64,000 bases of DNA from Azolla pinnata (Eukaryota; Streptophyta; Polypodiopsida; Salviniales; Salviniaceae). Position 1 is the stretch's first letter. Each line of letters starts with the position of its first letter. Of the stretch, positions 1 to 11,379 are shown in pieces. Location: contig JBBBWG010028089.1 of the NCBI GenBank assembly GCA_037176905.1, positions 156,506-220,505 on the forward strand. The letters run 5' to 3'. A program made the position numbers and the translations under genes. The notes beneath the pieces are model-generated. The model was not told where the DNA came from and ran no database searches. It was given only the letters and a program-made list of their open reading frames with translations.

Positions 1-349
1 AACAGTTTAATACGACGGGGGGACGTCTCAGAAATGGATTCATCTTTCCTAATTGTTGGGAAGATCACATTCTGACTACAAAAAAACATCGAGAGGGGAG
101 AAATGCACACCAGATTGGCACCTCTCTCGATTCGAAAACAGCAGAATTTCAGCATCGATGGCGGCGAAGCCACGGGGAATCAGACAAATACACCCATACC
201 TACAATTGTAGCATAGATTAGTGGAGCGGGAGCACGCACCTGGGGCCTTTGGAGTGATGGAGGTGGAGAAGAGCGATGGCGATGCAGGAGCCGAGGAGTG
301 CCCCACCGGAGGCGATGAGGAGAGCTTCGGCTGCAGAGGCGCCGACCAT
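1..349 (-). CDS. 5' part of a small membrane-anchored protein gene (runs off the left edge)
   Basis: I do not recognise the family. The first exon runs from the ATG at 349 down to 240 and encodes 36 codons plus two bases. It is mostly one hydrophobic helix (about residues 9-29, Ala/Leu/Ile/Gly-rich) followed by a basic HLHHSK segment, which looks like a signal anchor. It ends at a good donor (CCCAG, then GTGCG). A pyrimidine-rich acceptor follows at 76-77, and an exon from 75 to the edge stays open in the matching phase (reading SQNVIFPTIRKDESISE and onward). The intron is thus 76-239. The rest lies outside the window, so length and function cannot be given. The start is the first ATG in frame with the helix. 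Splicing is inferred from signals and frame only. Confidence 0.5.
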
Positions 350-491
350 TGCTCCTCCTCCTCCGCTTCTTCGCGCGCTGCTCCTTCCTTCTCGCGCTGT
401 GTTCTCTGACAAAACCCCGCTCGGTTCAGGTTCGGCACAGCTCAGGCTCGGCAACGCTCAGGTTCGGTTTTGCACCGACCGTATTGATCTC

Positions 492-1372
492 CTCTAATCT
501 TTCTTCTATAAACCCTAATCTCTTTTTTCTAAACCCTAATCTCTTCTAATCTCTCTTCTAAACCCTAATCTCTTCTAATCTCTCTTCTAAACCCTAATCT
601 CTTCTAATCTCCTTTCTAAACCCTAATCTCTTTTCTAAACCCTAATCTCTTCTAATCTCTCTTCTAAACCCTAATCTCTTCTAATCTCTCTTCTAAACCC
701 TAATCTCNNNNNNNNNNNNNNNNNNNNNNNNNNNNNNNNNNNNNNNNNNNNNNNNNNNNNNNNNNNNNNNNNNNNNNNNNNNNNNNNNNNNNNNNNNNNN
801 NNNNNNNCTAATCTCTTCTAATCTCTCTTCTAAACCCTAATCTCTTCTAATCTCTCTTCTAAACCCTAATCTCTTCTAATCTCTTTTCTAAACCCTAATC
901 TCTTCTAGTCTCTCTTCTAAAGCCTAATCTCTTTTCTAAACCCTAATCTCTTCTAATCTCTGTTCTAAACCCTAATCTCTTCTAATCTCTTTTCTAAACC
1001 CTAATCTCTTCTAATCTTTCTTCTAAACCCTAATCTCTTCTAATCTCTGTTCTAAACCCTAATCTCTTCTAATCTCTGTTCTAAACCCTAATCTCTTCTA
1101 ATCTCTCTTCTAAACCCTAATCTCTTCTAATCTCTCTTCTAAACCCTAATCTCTTTTCTAAACCCTAATCTCTTTTCTAAACCCTAATCTCTTCTAATCT
1201 CCTTTCTAAACCCTAAGCTCTTCTAATCTCTCTTCTAAACCCTAATCTCTTCTAATCTCTTTTCTAAACCCTAATCTCTTCTAATCTCCTTTCTAAACCC
1301 TAATCTCTTCTAATCTCTCTTCTAAACCCTAATCTCTTCTAATTTCTTTTGTACTCTCTTTTAAACCCCGAT
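492..1372. repeat. 29-bp telomere-like minisatellite
   Basis: A tandem array of about 29 bp, each unit carrying a CTAAACCCTAATCTC core (sequence like the CCCTAAA plant telomere repeat) followed by TTCTAATCTCTCTT. A shorter 18-bp form lacking the second half is interspersed. Units differ by one or two bases. The array is interrupted by an assembly gap and decays after about 1340. Confidence 0.95.
708..807. other. Assembly gap (100 N)
   Basis: Exactly 100 N inside the 29-bp minisatellite. The size is probably a placeholder, so the array's true length is unknown. Confidence 0.99.
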
Positions 1373-2394
1373 CTCTTCTGATCTCCCTTCCAAGGAACCT
1401 TAAATCTCTCTTTTGTATCATGAGAGAAAGCAAACATTGTACCCGTTTTTATTCGTATTGTGAGCTCTCTCACCAAGCTCTCGTTTAAAATTTCTGTTAT
1501 GTATATCTCTATGAATTCTTTATTTTCTTTTTAACCAACGAAATGGTTTGTTTTGTACTTTCGAGTTTTTTTCGTTATCGAATAATATAATTATGCTCGA
1601 ATGCACAAACGTATGCTTGACTAAAATCCATGCATGGTCAGACCACCTACCGTGATTCTTGCTGTAGACTGTAGTAATAACATCCAGACTTGATCGATGT
1701 CGCATCAAAGGGCAAAAAAAAGAAGAAAAATGTGACAGAAACTTGACAGTGGAGGTTGATGATACTCGGAGTTTGCAATGCGTAACAACCTGAATCATTT
1801 CGAGGAGTAAACGTGTAATCGTTTCATGGCATCCGACGCCAGTGTTGTTACAACCACCCCAAGTGGCTTTCACAAACCGGCCTGAAATCAGGTGATGATA
1901 CCCAGCGCCATGATGCAACGACCCGAATTGTGTTTGGCGAAATCAGCATGCGACAACCTGGATGGTTTTTGATGAATAGACACATACAATTGCCTAAATA
2001 CTATCCAGAGTTAAAACCCCAGCAGTTGGTTTTTCGATGAACAAGCATGCGATTGATCGACAATGCCCACAATCGTGATGTGGCTCCAAAACGGTTTCAA
2101 CGAAATAAGCATGATGCCTAAATACTATGGCACAACCAACTGTGATTGTTTTTGTATACTGTCGTCATCACCAAAGGGCAAGCCCAAAACCTTCTACTAT
2201 GCACACAGGCTACAGAGAGATATATCTCCAACCATAGAACGTAACATTTTGCGCAAGCTTCTGGTTTTTTGCAGACACGAATGTAAGTCTGCAAACGTTT
2301 GCGAATGTCACCTGTTGTTTTCTTCTTGTTTGGAAAGAAATAATCACGCGCACACACACACACACACACGCATATATATTTTTCTTCTTATGTC
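1373..2394. other. Intergenic, no gene seen
   Basis: No convincing coding sequence. Short resemblances exist between about 1650-1715 and 2138-2185 (both end in CAAAGGGCA), suggesting an old local duplication. A (CA)n run lies at about 2349-2370. Confidence 0.6.
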
Positions 2395-2774
2395 TAGAAA
2401 ATATCGATTTATATCTCTTAAAGCATCGATATTTCATTAAAATTTCGCACGCTTCTGGCAGGAAAGAACACACTTGCGACGATTCATCGCTCTCGACCGC
2501 GTCCGCAGCTTGCGAGAAGTACGATTCGTTCTCCGTCTCTCCAGCAGAATGACAGATTCTCCGACGATTCATCGATTTATCTAGACAAAAATCGATTTAC
2601 ATCTCTTAAAGCATCGATATTTGATTAAAATTTCGCATGCTTCTGGCCACAAAAAACATGTTTCCGACGATTCATCGCTCTCGAATGCCTCGATTCGTTC
2701 TCGATCGCATCTGCGAGCTTGCGAGAAGCAGGATTCGTTCTCTCTTGTCTCTCCAGCAGAAGAAGGGCAGATTT
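2395..2774. repeat. Two-copy tandem duplication upstream of the NTF2-like gene
   Basis: The segment starting ATCGATTTATATCTCTTAAA at 2403 recurs from 2591. Both copies continue through CGACGATTCATCGCTCTCGA to CTCCAGCAGAA (about 2539 and 2751). The offset grows from 188 to about 211 bp through small indels. The second copy ends about 130 bp before the ATG of the downstream gene, so the duplication probably includes promoter or leader DNA. Confidence 0.85.
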
Positions 2775-2903
2775 CTACCGCCGGAAAACAAAACGAACAA
2801 ATTACTCATGGTTCGGTTTAGGTTCGGTTTTTAGGTTCGGTTACCGAGCCTGGCCCCGCACAGATACGTCTTCTTCCTGCACAGACGAAGAAGCTTCAGA
2901 GCT

Positions 2904-3289
2904 ATGGCCTTCTCCATCTCTCGGATAAGCTCCCTCTCCCCCGCTTCTGCTGCTCCGCTTCGCAGCTCACCCCGCCATAGCCACGCCCACGCTCTCCCCA
3001 ACCTGCTGCTGCCGCTGCCGCTGCCTCCACCTCCGCCATCGCGCCGCCATTCCCGCCCCCGTCACCGCCATGGCTCCTTTGGCCCTTGTGCTTCCACTCC
3101 TCTCTCCGCCGCCCCCCTTCCCTCCCCCGAGTCGCTGGACCGGCGGCCAGGTTATGCTGTCATCGAGGAGTTTTATGATGGCATAAATCGCCGCGATCTT
3201 GATTCGGTGCGCGACCTCATCGCGGAAGATTGCGTCTACGAGGATCTCGTGTTCCCAGAGCCTTTCGTCGGGAGAAAGGTTCCCCCTCT

Positions 3290-3341
<52 letters not shown>

Positions 3342-5623
3342 TGTCTAGTTCCATTTCTTGATCCCTTCTCTCTCCGGCTTTTAACTCGGGGCATTTTATG
3401 CGAGTTTCTATTTGGGTATGCAATGTCTTCGGTCTTTTGAAGATGATGTTGCCCACCATTTCGTATCTGAATGCGAGGCTTTGTTTCACATGCTAGAAAA
3501 CATCTGGAATCATAGAAGTGTAGCTGAATTTTACGCATATATGCAATGACGTGCTATGCAAACCAATATGTACGCAGATGCATGCCTGCATGTATGTCAT
3601 ATGTGTTCACCCATGCCTGTATGACCCGCATTCCATATGTATGTGGGTGCATCTCAAGTAGAGACTCATAGGATGTATCCAATCCTGCGGTATCTCTACC
3701 TTCCAATAGAAGGAACTGATATCCTCATGCATTGGAGCATGCCTTTAGGATCTTGGAGAAAAGTTACCGTTTTGATTATAAAGCTAGCTAGTTGCTGCCC
3801 ACTTGTACGCTAAGATTGATGTATTGGGTGTCTTTTTTATCATTCTAAGAATGTACTTGATGGATCTGTGGGGGAAGCTATATAGCAATGCATTGTACTG
3901 AAGACGCTATGCACACTTTGGGTATGTGCTGTTGATTGTGGCATTCTTTAATGTTAGAAGCGGCCATATTGCAAGCACTGCAGCACAGCCAATGCTAAAG
4001 AGAATTTGGTTTACTGACTGATACTATCAGGGAATTCTTTGTGGTTTTAAAGGTATCGATATTCTAAGAACCCGTAGTGATTTATTGAGCAATTTTGGGA
4101 AGATTTCATTTCCAAAAGTTGGTTTAGTTGTTATTTAAATGATCATTAGGCTCCATCTACTCTGAATAGGAGAAGCTTTATGAACATCCAAAGATTATAG
4201 ACAACCAACAGGATGCAATGAAGGAAAAGAACATGTTAATTATCCTAGAATGCTGCGAGTTTCAAAAGATTACTAAGCATTTCATTCTTCATTTTATTGA
4301 ATTCATGCAACTGTATAAAACAAATTGATGTTTCGATTCTGCAGGCAATTCTTGAGTTCTTTGGTAAATTTACTGGAGCTGTTGGGCCAGACTTACAATT
4401 TAAAATCGATGATATAAGCAAGGCTGATCCACTATGTATTGGTGTAACTTGGCATCTTGGTGCGAGGTCATAACCTTTCATGTATATTTTGATGGGTACA
4501 TTATCAAATTGCCATTTTTTATGCTATTGTTCCAAACATGTTAATCAACCTCAGGATTTTCTTGAAATGCCTGCTGGAAAGTATCTGAAAAGATCTGAAA
4601 TGCACTGCATCATCTAAAAAGATCTTTACAATTTTCAGATCCCAAATAGTATTTTGACACAGCAACAATAGCTGCATTTGGTCTGCAGAGGTTGGATGGG
4701 GTTTAGGGTTTCAGATCTTTAAGGGATGGCTTTAGGATCTTTCAGATAATCTGCTCGGAGTTGAATGCATTTGATGTATTTTCTGGTTCATGAAATGTTG
4801 AACTAGTTGTATTCACTAGTCATAAAATGTTAGGTACCCAAAGCTAACTCTCGAAAAACTGTATTGACAATCCCCACAGACTGATTGCATCTATTGTTGC
4901 TGGATCAAACTATTTGGGAGTTTTCAAGTTTAATGAGCTCGGTGTCTTGCATCATGGTTGTGCTTGCCCAATGACATCTATCTGAGCATAGAGCCCAGAG
5001 AATTGTCCATTTGGTTAGTCTCCTCTAACAAACCAAAGTTTATTTCTCATCATCTGGAACCATGATGATTGGGTGCTTTGCTGCCATGGAATCACCTCTC
5101 AATTCCATGGATGCTTCTGCTGAACCATAAATCCTAAGCCCTGAACCTCCTTTATCACAAGTCTGATGTTTTGCCTGGGTTACCGTTTTTACCTACTGAC
5201 TAGTGTCAAAATATTTTGTAGAGTGGAGAGGAAAACCATTCCCATTCAGTAAAGGATGCAGCTTTTATCGTCTTACGACCTCTGATGGAAAGCTGCAAAT
5301 AATGTAAGACAAAAAGCGTTTTTGAGCTGAGATTCTTACTCCCTCTTAAAGAAACAGTGACGTACAACCATTTAGGTTCACATTATTCATCTGTCAATGA
5401 TGTTTGAAATGACAGCTATGGAAGGGACGGTGTGGAGCCAGCCATTAAACCTGGTTATGCTGCGCTGGTATGTGTAGATTGATTTCAATGCATGCATGCT
5501 TTCAACCAATTTATTAACTGTAGGCTATCTATTTTGCATACTAACCTCATACTTGAGCAGGTAGCCATTGAAGCTGTGGCTGCAGTGCTCCAGAGATTCC
5601 CAGGCCTAGCAGATCGTTTCTAG
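2904..5623 (+). CDS. Chloroplast-type NTF2/SnoaL-like domain protein
   Basis: Five exons give a 228-residue protein: 2904-3278, 4345-4459, 5222-5303, 5416-5467 and 5561-5623, all with GT-AG borders and consistent phase. Residues 1 to about 60 are rich in Ser, Pro, Arg and His with few acids, resembling a plastid transit peptide. The remainder has the NTF2-like alpha/beta pattern: YAVIEEFYDGINRRDLDSV, then VYEDLVFPEPFVGRK, LEFFGKFTGAVGPDLQF, WRGKPFPFSKGCSFYRL and a C-terminal ALVAIEAVAAVLQRFP. Plants have small soluble plastid proteins of this layout (NTF2 or SnoaL-like family); their substrate or ligand is generally unknown and cannot be inferred here. Intron 1 begins with a (CT)n microsatellite at about 3294-3339. 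The start is the first ATG in frame with the transit-like stretch. Sure of the fold family, not of function. Confidence 0.88.
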
Positions 5624-7247
5624 GTGAGGTTGAGAGAAGATTTCCTTTACTTTTGTTCATTCCAGTGTTTCGTTGCTGGCGCAAAGTGGGAACACAAGAG
5701 CGTAATACTAGACTGGCATAGTATTAGGCTTCCATTGTGATAATATTGGATCTTGATGCTTAGATGAAGCTGATTGTGCATTGGTATCGTTTTAAGTTAA
5801 TGTCAGCCAGGTAAGCTATTTCACTCTGTAAAAATAAATGCTGCTGCCTTCATTTGTAATATAAGCGAACATATTTTTCTGGACATAAGTTACATATATA
5901 CATATTCAGATTATATCATTTAAAAAACCACTATAGATGGAAGTGCTGTTATATTCTGCATGTTTTTCTACTGTAGAAGGTTGCTCATGCAAAGGTTTTG
6001 CTACGTTGAAAGAATCTATAAAGAAGCAAGTTGGCGTGCGATTGTAAAGAAGGTAATCATTGGATCAGAAACGCAGTGATTTTTGCTTTAGTAAACCATT
6101 GAATCATGATGAATTGGATTGATGCTTCGCGCCTAATGATGCCTTCATCTATCAAACGCATCAATATGATTGCATTTGCAGGCCATTTTGAATCATGTAG
6201 CAAAGCATAGGGAGAATCACAAAGACTCGCTCAAATATATACTGAGCTCATTTTATTATTGCACAGTATATCACAATGCAGAAAGCATGGTTTCAAAGAG
6301 AAAAAGTCATGCTGCATGATTGAAAAGGCTAGTACATGAATAATGTTGATTAACTTAACTGCACAGTTGCCCGATGCTCTAGCATGTGTACTAGCAGTTT
6401 AAAATTCATTCGGTGATGCATTTGATTAACTGTACTAGCCTATGTGACAGTGTTCATGTGACAGAATTTTGAAGTTGATTAGGAAATGACGTTGTTGGTC
6501 ATAAAGATTTCATTACATGTGGCTCTATTTAGCATTAGAATGCAAGCATATCCCTGACTGATTTGAACTGGTTTGATTGCTCAGATTTGACTGATAGACC
6601 ACTTGTGGTTGCTTTTGTGTATGGTTTTGATCATTACTTAATTTGGTAGTAAACTCTAAACCCCGAATCCTAAAAAACCCCTAAGAAAACATGACTGAAT
6701 CAACATGCATGGCCTCTCGTGTTGCAACTTCTGTGGGTTAGTAGTAAACCCTAAAACTTAAAAGCCTGTTTGAATCAACATGCATATGGTCTCTACTGAT
6801 TAGAAACAGTTGAAGGGTGCTTGAATGTGGATGGTATATTGGATGCATAATTGTTTGGATGAGGGGCAAAGCACCTATATAATTTTCCCATAAGACCCTA
6901 ACCCACTTGCCCTTTCCTTGTATCGGTTTTCAAACGTGATTTCTTTGATTTTGTTAGATTCTCGATCAATTTTATGGTACCTTGTTTATACATTTTTCAA
7001 TTTTATTGTTTGCTGATCGATTGCAATTTGTTCAATTTATCGATGATAAGTAAAGCTGTAGTTTACCAAGCATCGTTGGGTGTCAAGACTAGTAAATTCG
7101 AAACAAATTTTCTGTAGTTTCCCGCAAGTATTTGCTAGAGAGGAGCATTAATAATTGCAAAGAAGAAGATCAGAATGGTAGTCAAGGACCATTCAAGCCT
7201 GGTAATTAAAAATGGTTTAAAGCAACAATAAGAGCGAAAGTTGTACT
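5624..7247. other. 3' flank and intergenic, no gene seen
   Basis: Presumed 3' UTR after the TAG at 5621, then AT-rich non-coding DNA. A small degenerate duplication is visible between about 6645-6715 and 6740-6800 (GTAGTAAAC...GAATCAACATGCAT). No other structure recognised. Confidence 0.6.
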
Positions 7248-7452
7248 AATACAAATACAGAAGCCACTAATCATCGTCACTATCATCCTCATAATTCTAT
7301 TTCTAATACTAATACCAATACCAATACCACAAACACAAACACTAATACCAACATAATACTGATACTAATATCAGTATAAATATTAATACTAATGCTAGTA
7401 CTAATCATCCTAATACTAACCTAATGCTAATACCAATGCTAACGCCCATAAC
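7248..7452. repeat. Degenerate (TACTAA/AATACC)n repeat
   Basis: A low-complexity stretch of ACTAAT, ACCAAT and ACTGAT steps with about 6-bp periodicity. No coding potential. Confidence 0.7.
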
Positions 7453-7611
7453 AATAAATACTTAAAAGAGAATCATGGTAATACTAATGACGATCTAGGC
7501 ATTCAAGTAATTAACAGAAAATGGTAGTAAAATTACAATCATAAATAATTATTAATTGCAAAATTTGGGGGAGAAAAAGGGCAACAAATCTAATAATAAT
7601 AATAATAATGA

Positions 7612-7735
7612 GGGAGAATTACAAAAAGAACGCCTAACAAAATTATAAAAGATATTTTAACGCCTACTAAAATCAGAAATTACAAATTAACACCTACTCT
7701 CATCTTGTTCCACTTAAAATTAATACTTAGCATGA
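7612..7735. repeat. Dispersed relative of the SKP1 upstream unit
   Basis: The order of motifs AACGCCTAAC, AAATT.TAAA, AAATCAGAA, AAATTAAC.CCTACTC and TCTTGTTC matches the sequence repeated upstream of SKP1 at 20580-20690, 21255-21350 and 21590-21680, in the same orientation. This suggests a dispersed element of unknown type rather than promoter-specific DNA. Confidence 0.6.
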
Positions 7736-7737
7736 CG

Positions 7738-7970
7738 TTAATTGAGTTTATTCCTAATGGTTTCCCACTAATTGATCTTAGCTGATTCCCTTCTTATATC
7801 TGATTAACAAAAGCGTGTGATTTCAGTATGTAATTAATTGAGCAACCGCAGTAATCAATCGATTAATGTAACATTAATTGAGCACACAGTTAATTAATTT
7901 AGTGTTAGTAATCGAACTGAGGGTTAACTGAGGGTTAATGTTTAAAACTAAGGTGTTTAATCTGTATTTT
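7738..7970. repeat. Dispersed repeat, copy 1 (partner at 29640)
   Basis: TTATTCCTAATGGTTTCCCA followed by CTAATTGATC and a GATTCCCTTCTTA-like stretch is closely matched at about 29655-29715 in the same orientation. Similarity then fades over a further 150-200 bp rich in TTAATTGAG and AATCGATTAAT motifs. Probably two old copies of one transposon-like element; no ends or coding part were found. Confidence 0.6.
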
Positions 7971-8053
7971 TTTTTTTACCAATCCGTGAATAAAAATAGA
8001 AACAGGAAGAACATATTTTTGCAAGAATTGGGGGGGAAAAAGGGCATTAAATC

Positions 8054-8204
8054 TAATAATAATAACAATCATCATCATCATCATAATAATAATAATAATA
8101 ATAATAACAATAACAATAATAACAATAATAATAAAATAATACTATTTGTAATAATAATAATAATAACAATAATAACAATAATAACAATAAAATAATAGTC
8201 ATTT

Positions 8205-8241
<37 letters not shown>

Positions 8242-8505
8242 TAATAATAATAACAATAATAATAATAATAATAACAATAATAATAATAACAATAATAATA
8301 ATAATAATAACAATAATAATAATAACAATAATAATAATAACAATAATAACAACAAAATAATAGTCATTTGTAATAATAATAATAATAATAATAATAAGAA
8401 CAACAATAACAATAATAACAATAAAATAATAGTCATTTGTAATAATAATAATAATAGTCATTTGTAATAAAAAAAAATATAATAATAATAATAATAATAA
8501 TTTTC
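8054..8505. repeat. Long (AAT)n/(AAC)n microsatellite with a spaced motif
   Basis: About 450 bp of AAT and AAC trinucleotides. It is punctuated at about 8190, 8356, 8428 and 8454 by the same non-repeat word (AATAGTCATTTGTAATAAT), which gives a higher-order structure. It lies just upstream of the SOSS-B-like gene's leader. Confidence 0.9.
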
Positions 8506-8539
8506 TGTTGATAGGTTTTAGTTTCTGATTTTGTGCAGA

Positions 8540-9232
8540 TGAAAATTTCTCTTCTTCATTTTCTCTCTTCTCTTTCTTTCTCTTCTTCATTTTCTCTTCT
8601 GTTTTCTCTGCGTCGTCGCCTGCAACAACCGCCATCGCCATCGCCATCGCCATCGCCATCGCCAGCGCTCCCTTCTTCAGGTAAGCCTCCTCCTCCTCCT
8701 CCCCCTCTCCTCTCTCTTCGCCTTCCTTTCTTTTTTTTTTTACCCCGTCTGTGGAAAAACAATTGTTCTGATTCCGGTCGCCAAACCCGTAGCTAGCTTC
8801 TCTTCCCCAGACTCTGCGGACATTGTAGGGTTTCCCTCCTTTCCCAAGACTCTGCGGAGGCTAGGGTTTCTTTTCTCTTTTCCTTCGTCTTTCTTTCCTT
8901 CCTTCCTTTCTTTCTTTCCCCCCGTTTTTGCTGGTGATTTTCACAATCAGGCTTTCTCCATTTCTGCATTAAAGATTTCATCTTTCCATAGTTTAGGCTC
9001 TCTCTCGCACACACACGCACACGCACACGCACACGCACACGCACACACACACACACACACACGCTCTCCTTCTTTCTCTGCGCCTCTCGTTCTGGTTATA
9101 GCTTTTTCCTTTCTACCTTCTCCGTGAACGTACAAACGTTGTGAAAGCATGGATAATGGGAATGTAAGGCGTTCTTTTCAACTTCTCTTCATATTTCAGG
9201 AACGCGGATACATACGCAAATAGGCTCTTTCC
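8540..9232 (+). other. Probable 5' leader with an intron for the SOSS-B-like gene
   Basis: A TC-rich leader with a (GCCATC)n run at about 8631-8664 ends at CTTCTTCAG, followed by a consensus donor GTAAGC at 8681. A pyrimidine-rich acceptor TATTTCAG lies at 9198-9199, 33 bases before the ATG, so a 519-bp leader intron is likely. It contains a (CA)n run (about 9007-9062) and two AGGGTTT telo-box-like motifs. Inferred from splice signals; no transcript evidence. Confidence 0.5.
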
Positions 9233-10087
9233 ATGGCTTCCCGGAATAGGCAGATCAAACTCAGGAAGCCAGTGTTTGTGAAGGTGGAGCAGTTGCAACC
9301 GGGTACGTCCGGCCACACTCTTATCGTGAAGGTTGTCAGCACGAATCCCATCACGCGGAAGTCGAAGCCTGCTTTAAACCGTGCTCCGAATGTTCGCATC
9401 TCTGAATGCTTAGTTGGGGATGAGACAGGGGTCATCATATTTACAGCACGGAATGAGCAAGGTGTGGCATTTTTCTCTTTCTGTTTTCCGGTCTTTTATA
9501 CATATCTAATGCCATTTTCATGTGTGTGTCTATAGATGTATCATTATTTGTTTATGTATATATGCCATTATCTGTACATGAATGTATATGCAGATGAAGG
9601 ATTACATATGTCTTATCTAAGCATGTTGTGACACGTGCAAATGCAAGGTGGTGTATGGTGTATTGACATGCTAGTATACACACACATGCACACGCATATC
9701 CAGATTTGTATGTTCGAATTTTTTTCCTATGTATACACTCATGCACATTTGTCTGTATGCATATGGACCTATGTACAATGCTGCACATATGCATAGATAT
9801 AGGTGTCTATGAATCCCTACATTTTGTATGCATGTTACTTGTCTGTATGGATCTGTTTACAACTCAACTATCTTTGTGTGTCTTTGGCAGTGGACATGAT
9901 GAAGACTGGGGAAACCGTTATTCTTCGTAATGCCAAGATCGATATGTTCAAGGGGTGTATGCGATTGGCTGTGGATAAATGGGGTAGAGTTGAGATCACT
10001 GAACCTGCTGAGTTTGTTGTGAGAAATGAGGATGCGAAGAATCTCTCCCTGGTTGAATATGAGCTGGTCAATGTCGTCGATAGCTAG
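9233..10087 (+). CDS. SOSS-B/NABP-like OB-fold single-stranded DNA-binding protein
   Basis: Two exons, 9233-9461 and 9891-10087, encode 141 residues. The product aligns by eye along its whole length with the plant OB-fold family related to animal SOSS complex subunit B. KPVFVKVEQLQPGTSGHTL starts the barrel, ECLVGDETGVIIFTARNEQ is the central strand pair, and DMMKTGETVILRNAKIDMF with RLAVDKWGRVEI closes it. A short acidic tail ends in SLVEYELVNVVDS. In animals SOSS-B binds single-stranded DNA in double-strand break signalling; in plants the role is inferred from the fold. The intron splits a Val codon, and the join restores the QVDMMK sequence expected for the family. The ATG is in a purine-poor context (TCC before ATG) but is the only N-terminal Met in the conserved frame. 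Confidence 0.93.
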
Positions 10088-11379
10088 CTGCTGGTCTGAC
10101 ATAGTTTTGGTAAGAATGATCTCTTCATCCTTTCCTGATTCCCTTATTTATTCTTATTTTCCACTGATTTCAATTGATAGAGCTTTGTGTATGATTGTTT
10201 TGTGGTTCTCTCTTCATGGCAGATGAGCATGATATCAAGGAAAGGAGACTGTTTTGTTTGCAAGCAGAAAAGTGCTGGCACGAATATGAAGTATCACTAT
10301 ATCTTTTTCTCTTTTGTGCATATCCCGAATGCTTAGAAGCTTAGTGACAAAATTTTGGATCGATGCAAGTGAAAGTGTCGGAATCGAGATGGACTTCAAA
10401 GTTTTTTGGGAGTCTGACCTTTTTAAATGAACATCAAAGGAGGAAGCAGAGCATTCCGTGTCTTGCTTTTCAAAGCAAGGTTAACTGTGATGTCGGTTGG
10501 CATGGCGAAAGTACACAGGATGAGCTATATTAGTCGACATCTGTCTTGGTGCTCTATCGATGTTCAACTTAATTGTCCTTGCACTGAGGTTTTCATGTCT
10601 AGCTATTTACCATCAGAACATTCATAGAGCTGCCTTGGTTTCTGGACGCAATGGGACCTTGTGGATTTTGGTTTTTTTATCACTTTCACTAAGCTATGGT
10701 GTTGGGCAGTTGAAATCAAGTTTTAAGTAAATTTGATGTTTTGGCACGAATGTGATGGCACTATGCCATCAAATTTAATTGAAATGCCATTACTGTCTGT
10801 CTACACATATTTTTCACAAAGAAACGGTGGTTTTGTTTTTGGAACCTGTGCCTCTCTGCCCAACATGTGGATAACTGTCTGGGCAGAGATTGCAGTTTTA
10901 ATTATATATTGCTGCATAGAATGAATGCAGCGTGTTATCTAACTACCATCTACCATTCCAGGATCTGTGAGGTAGACCGTGTACTTGTAAATATCTCTAA
11001 ACTCTTCTTCATTTGAGTATAATGCAAACATCTATGGATGTTGTGTTCTGCGCACAGCAGTAATGAAAACGTCAGTATGTATAGCATTATATTACTATGT
11101 GGTTGATGATATCAATATGGTTGTACAGGTTTTATTTTTCCTTTCCGATTTGGGAACATTGAAGTCAAATTTGTTCTCATTTTGTACTAGCAATTTCTTC
11201 ATGACATTGGCAATTGTTTTTCTGTTAAACTTCAGAAGCAAAATATGAAGCAGCAATGGAAATGCAAGTGTATATTGTAGCATTGATTGTCATGTGCATT
11301 ACAACAGAAGAGTGTTGTCCCATATTTTTGCAGTAGAACAAATGCGGATATATGTAAATACTTTTAACTGTTGCAGGGG
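10088..11379. other. 3' flank of the SOSS-B-like gene, otherwise empty
   Basis: A possible 3'-UTR intron (donor GTAAGA at 10110, acceptor GGCAG ending at 10222) follows the stop. Beyond that is AT-rich sequence with no coding region I can support. Confidence 0.45.

Noticed and set aside
8053-8659. Poly-Leu and poly-Ile frames on the minus strand
   Set aside because: Artefacts of the AAT/AAC microsatellite.
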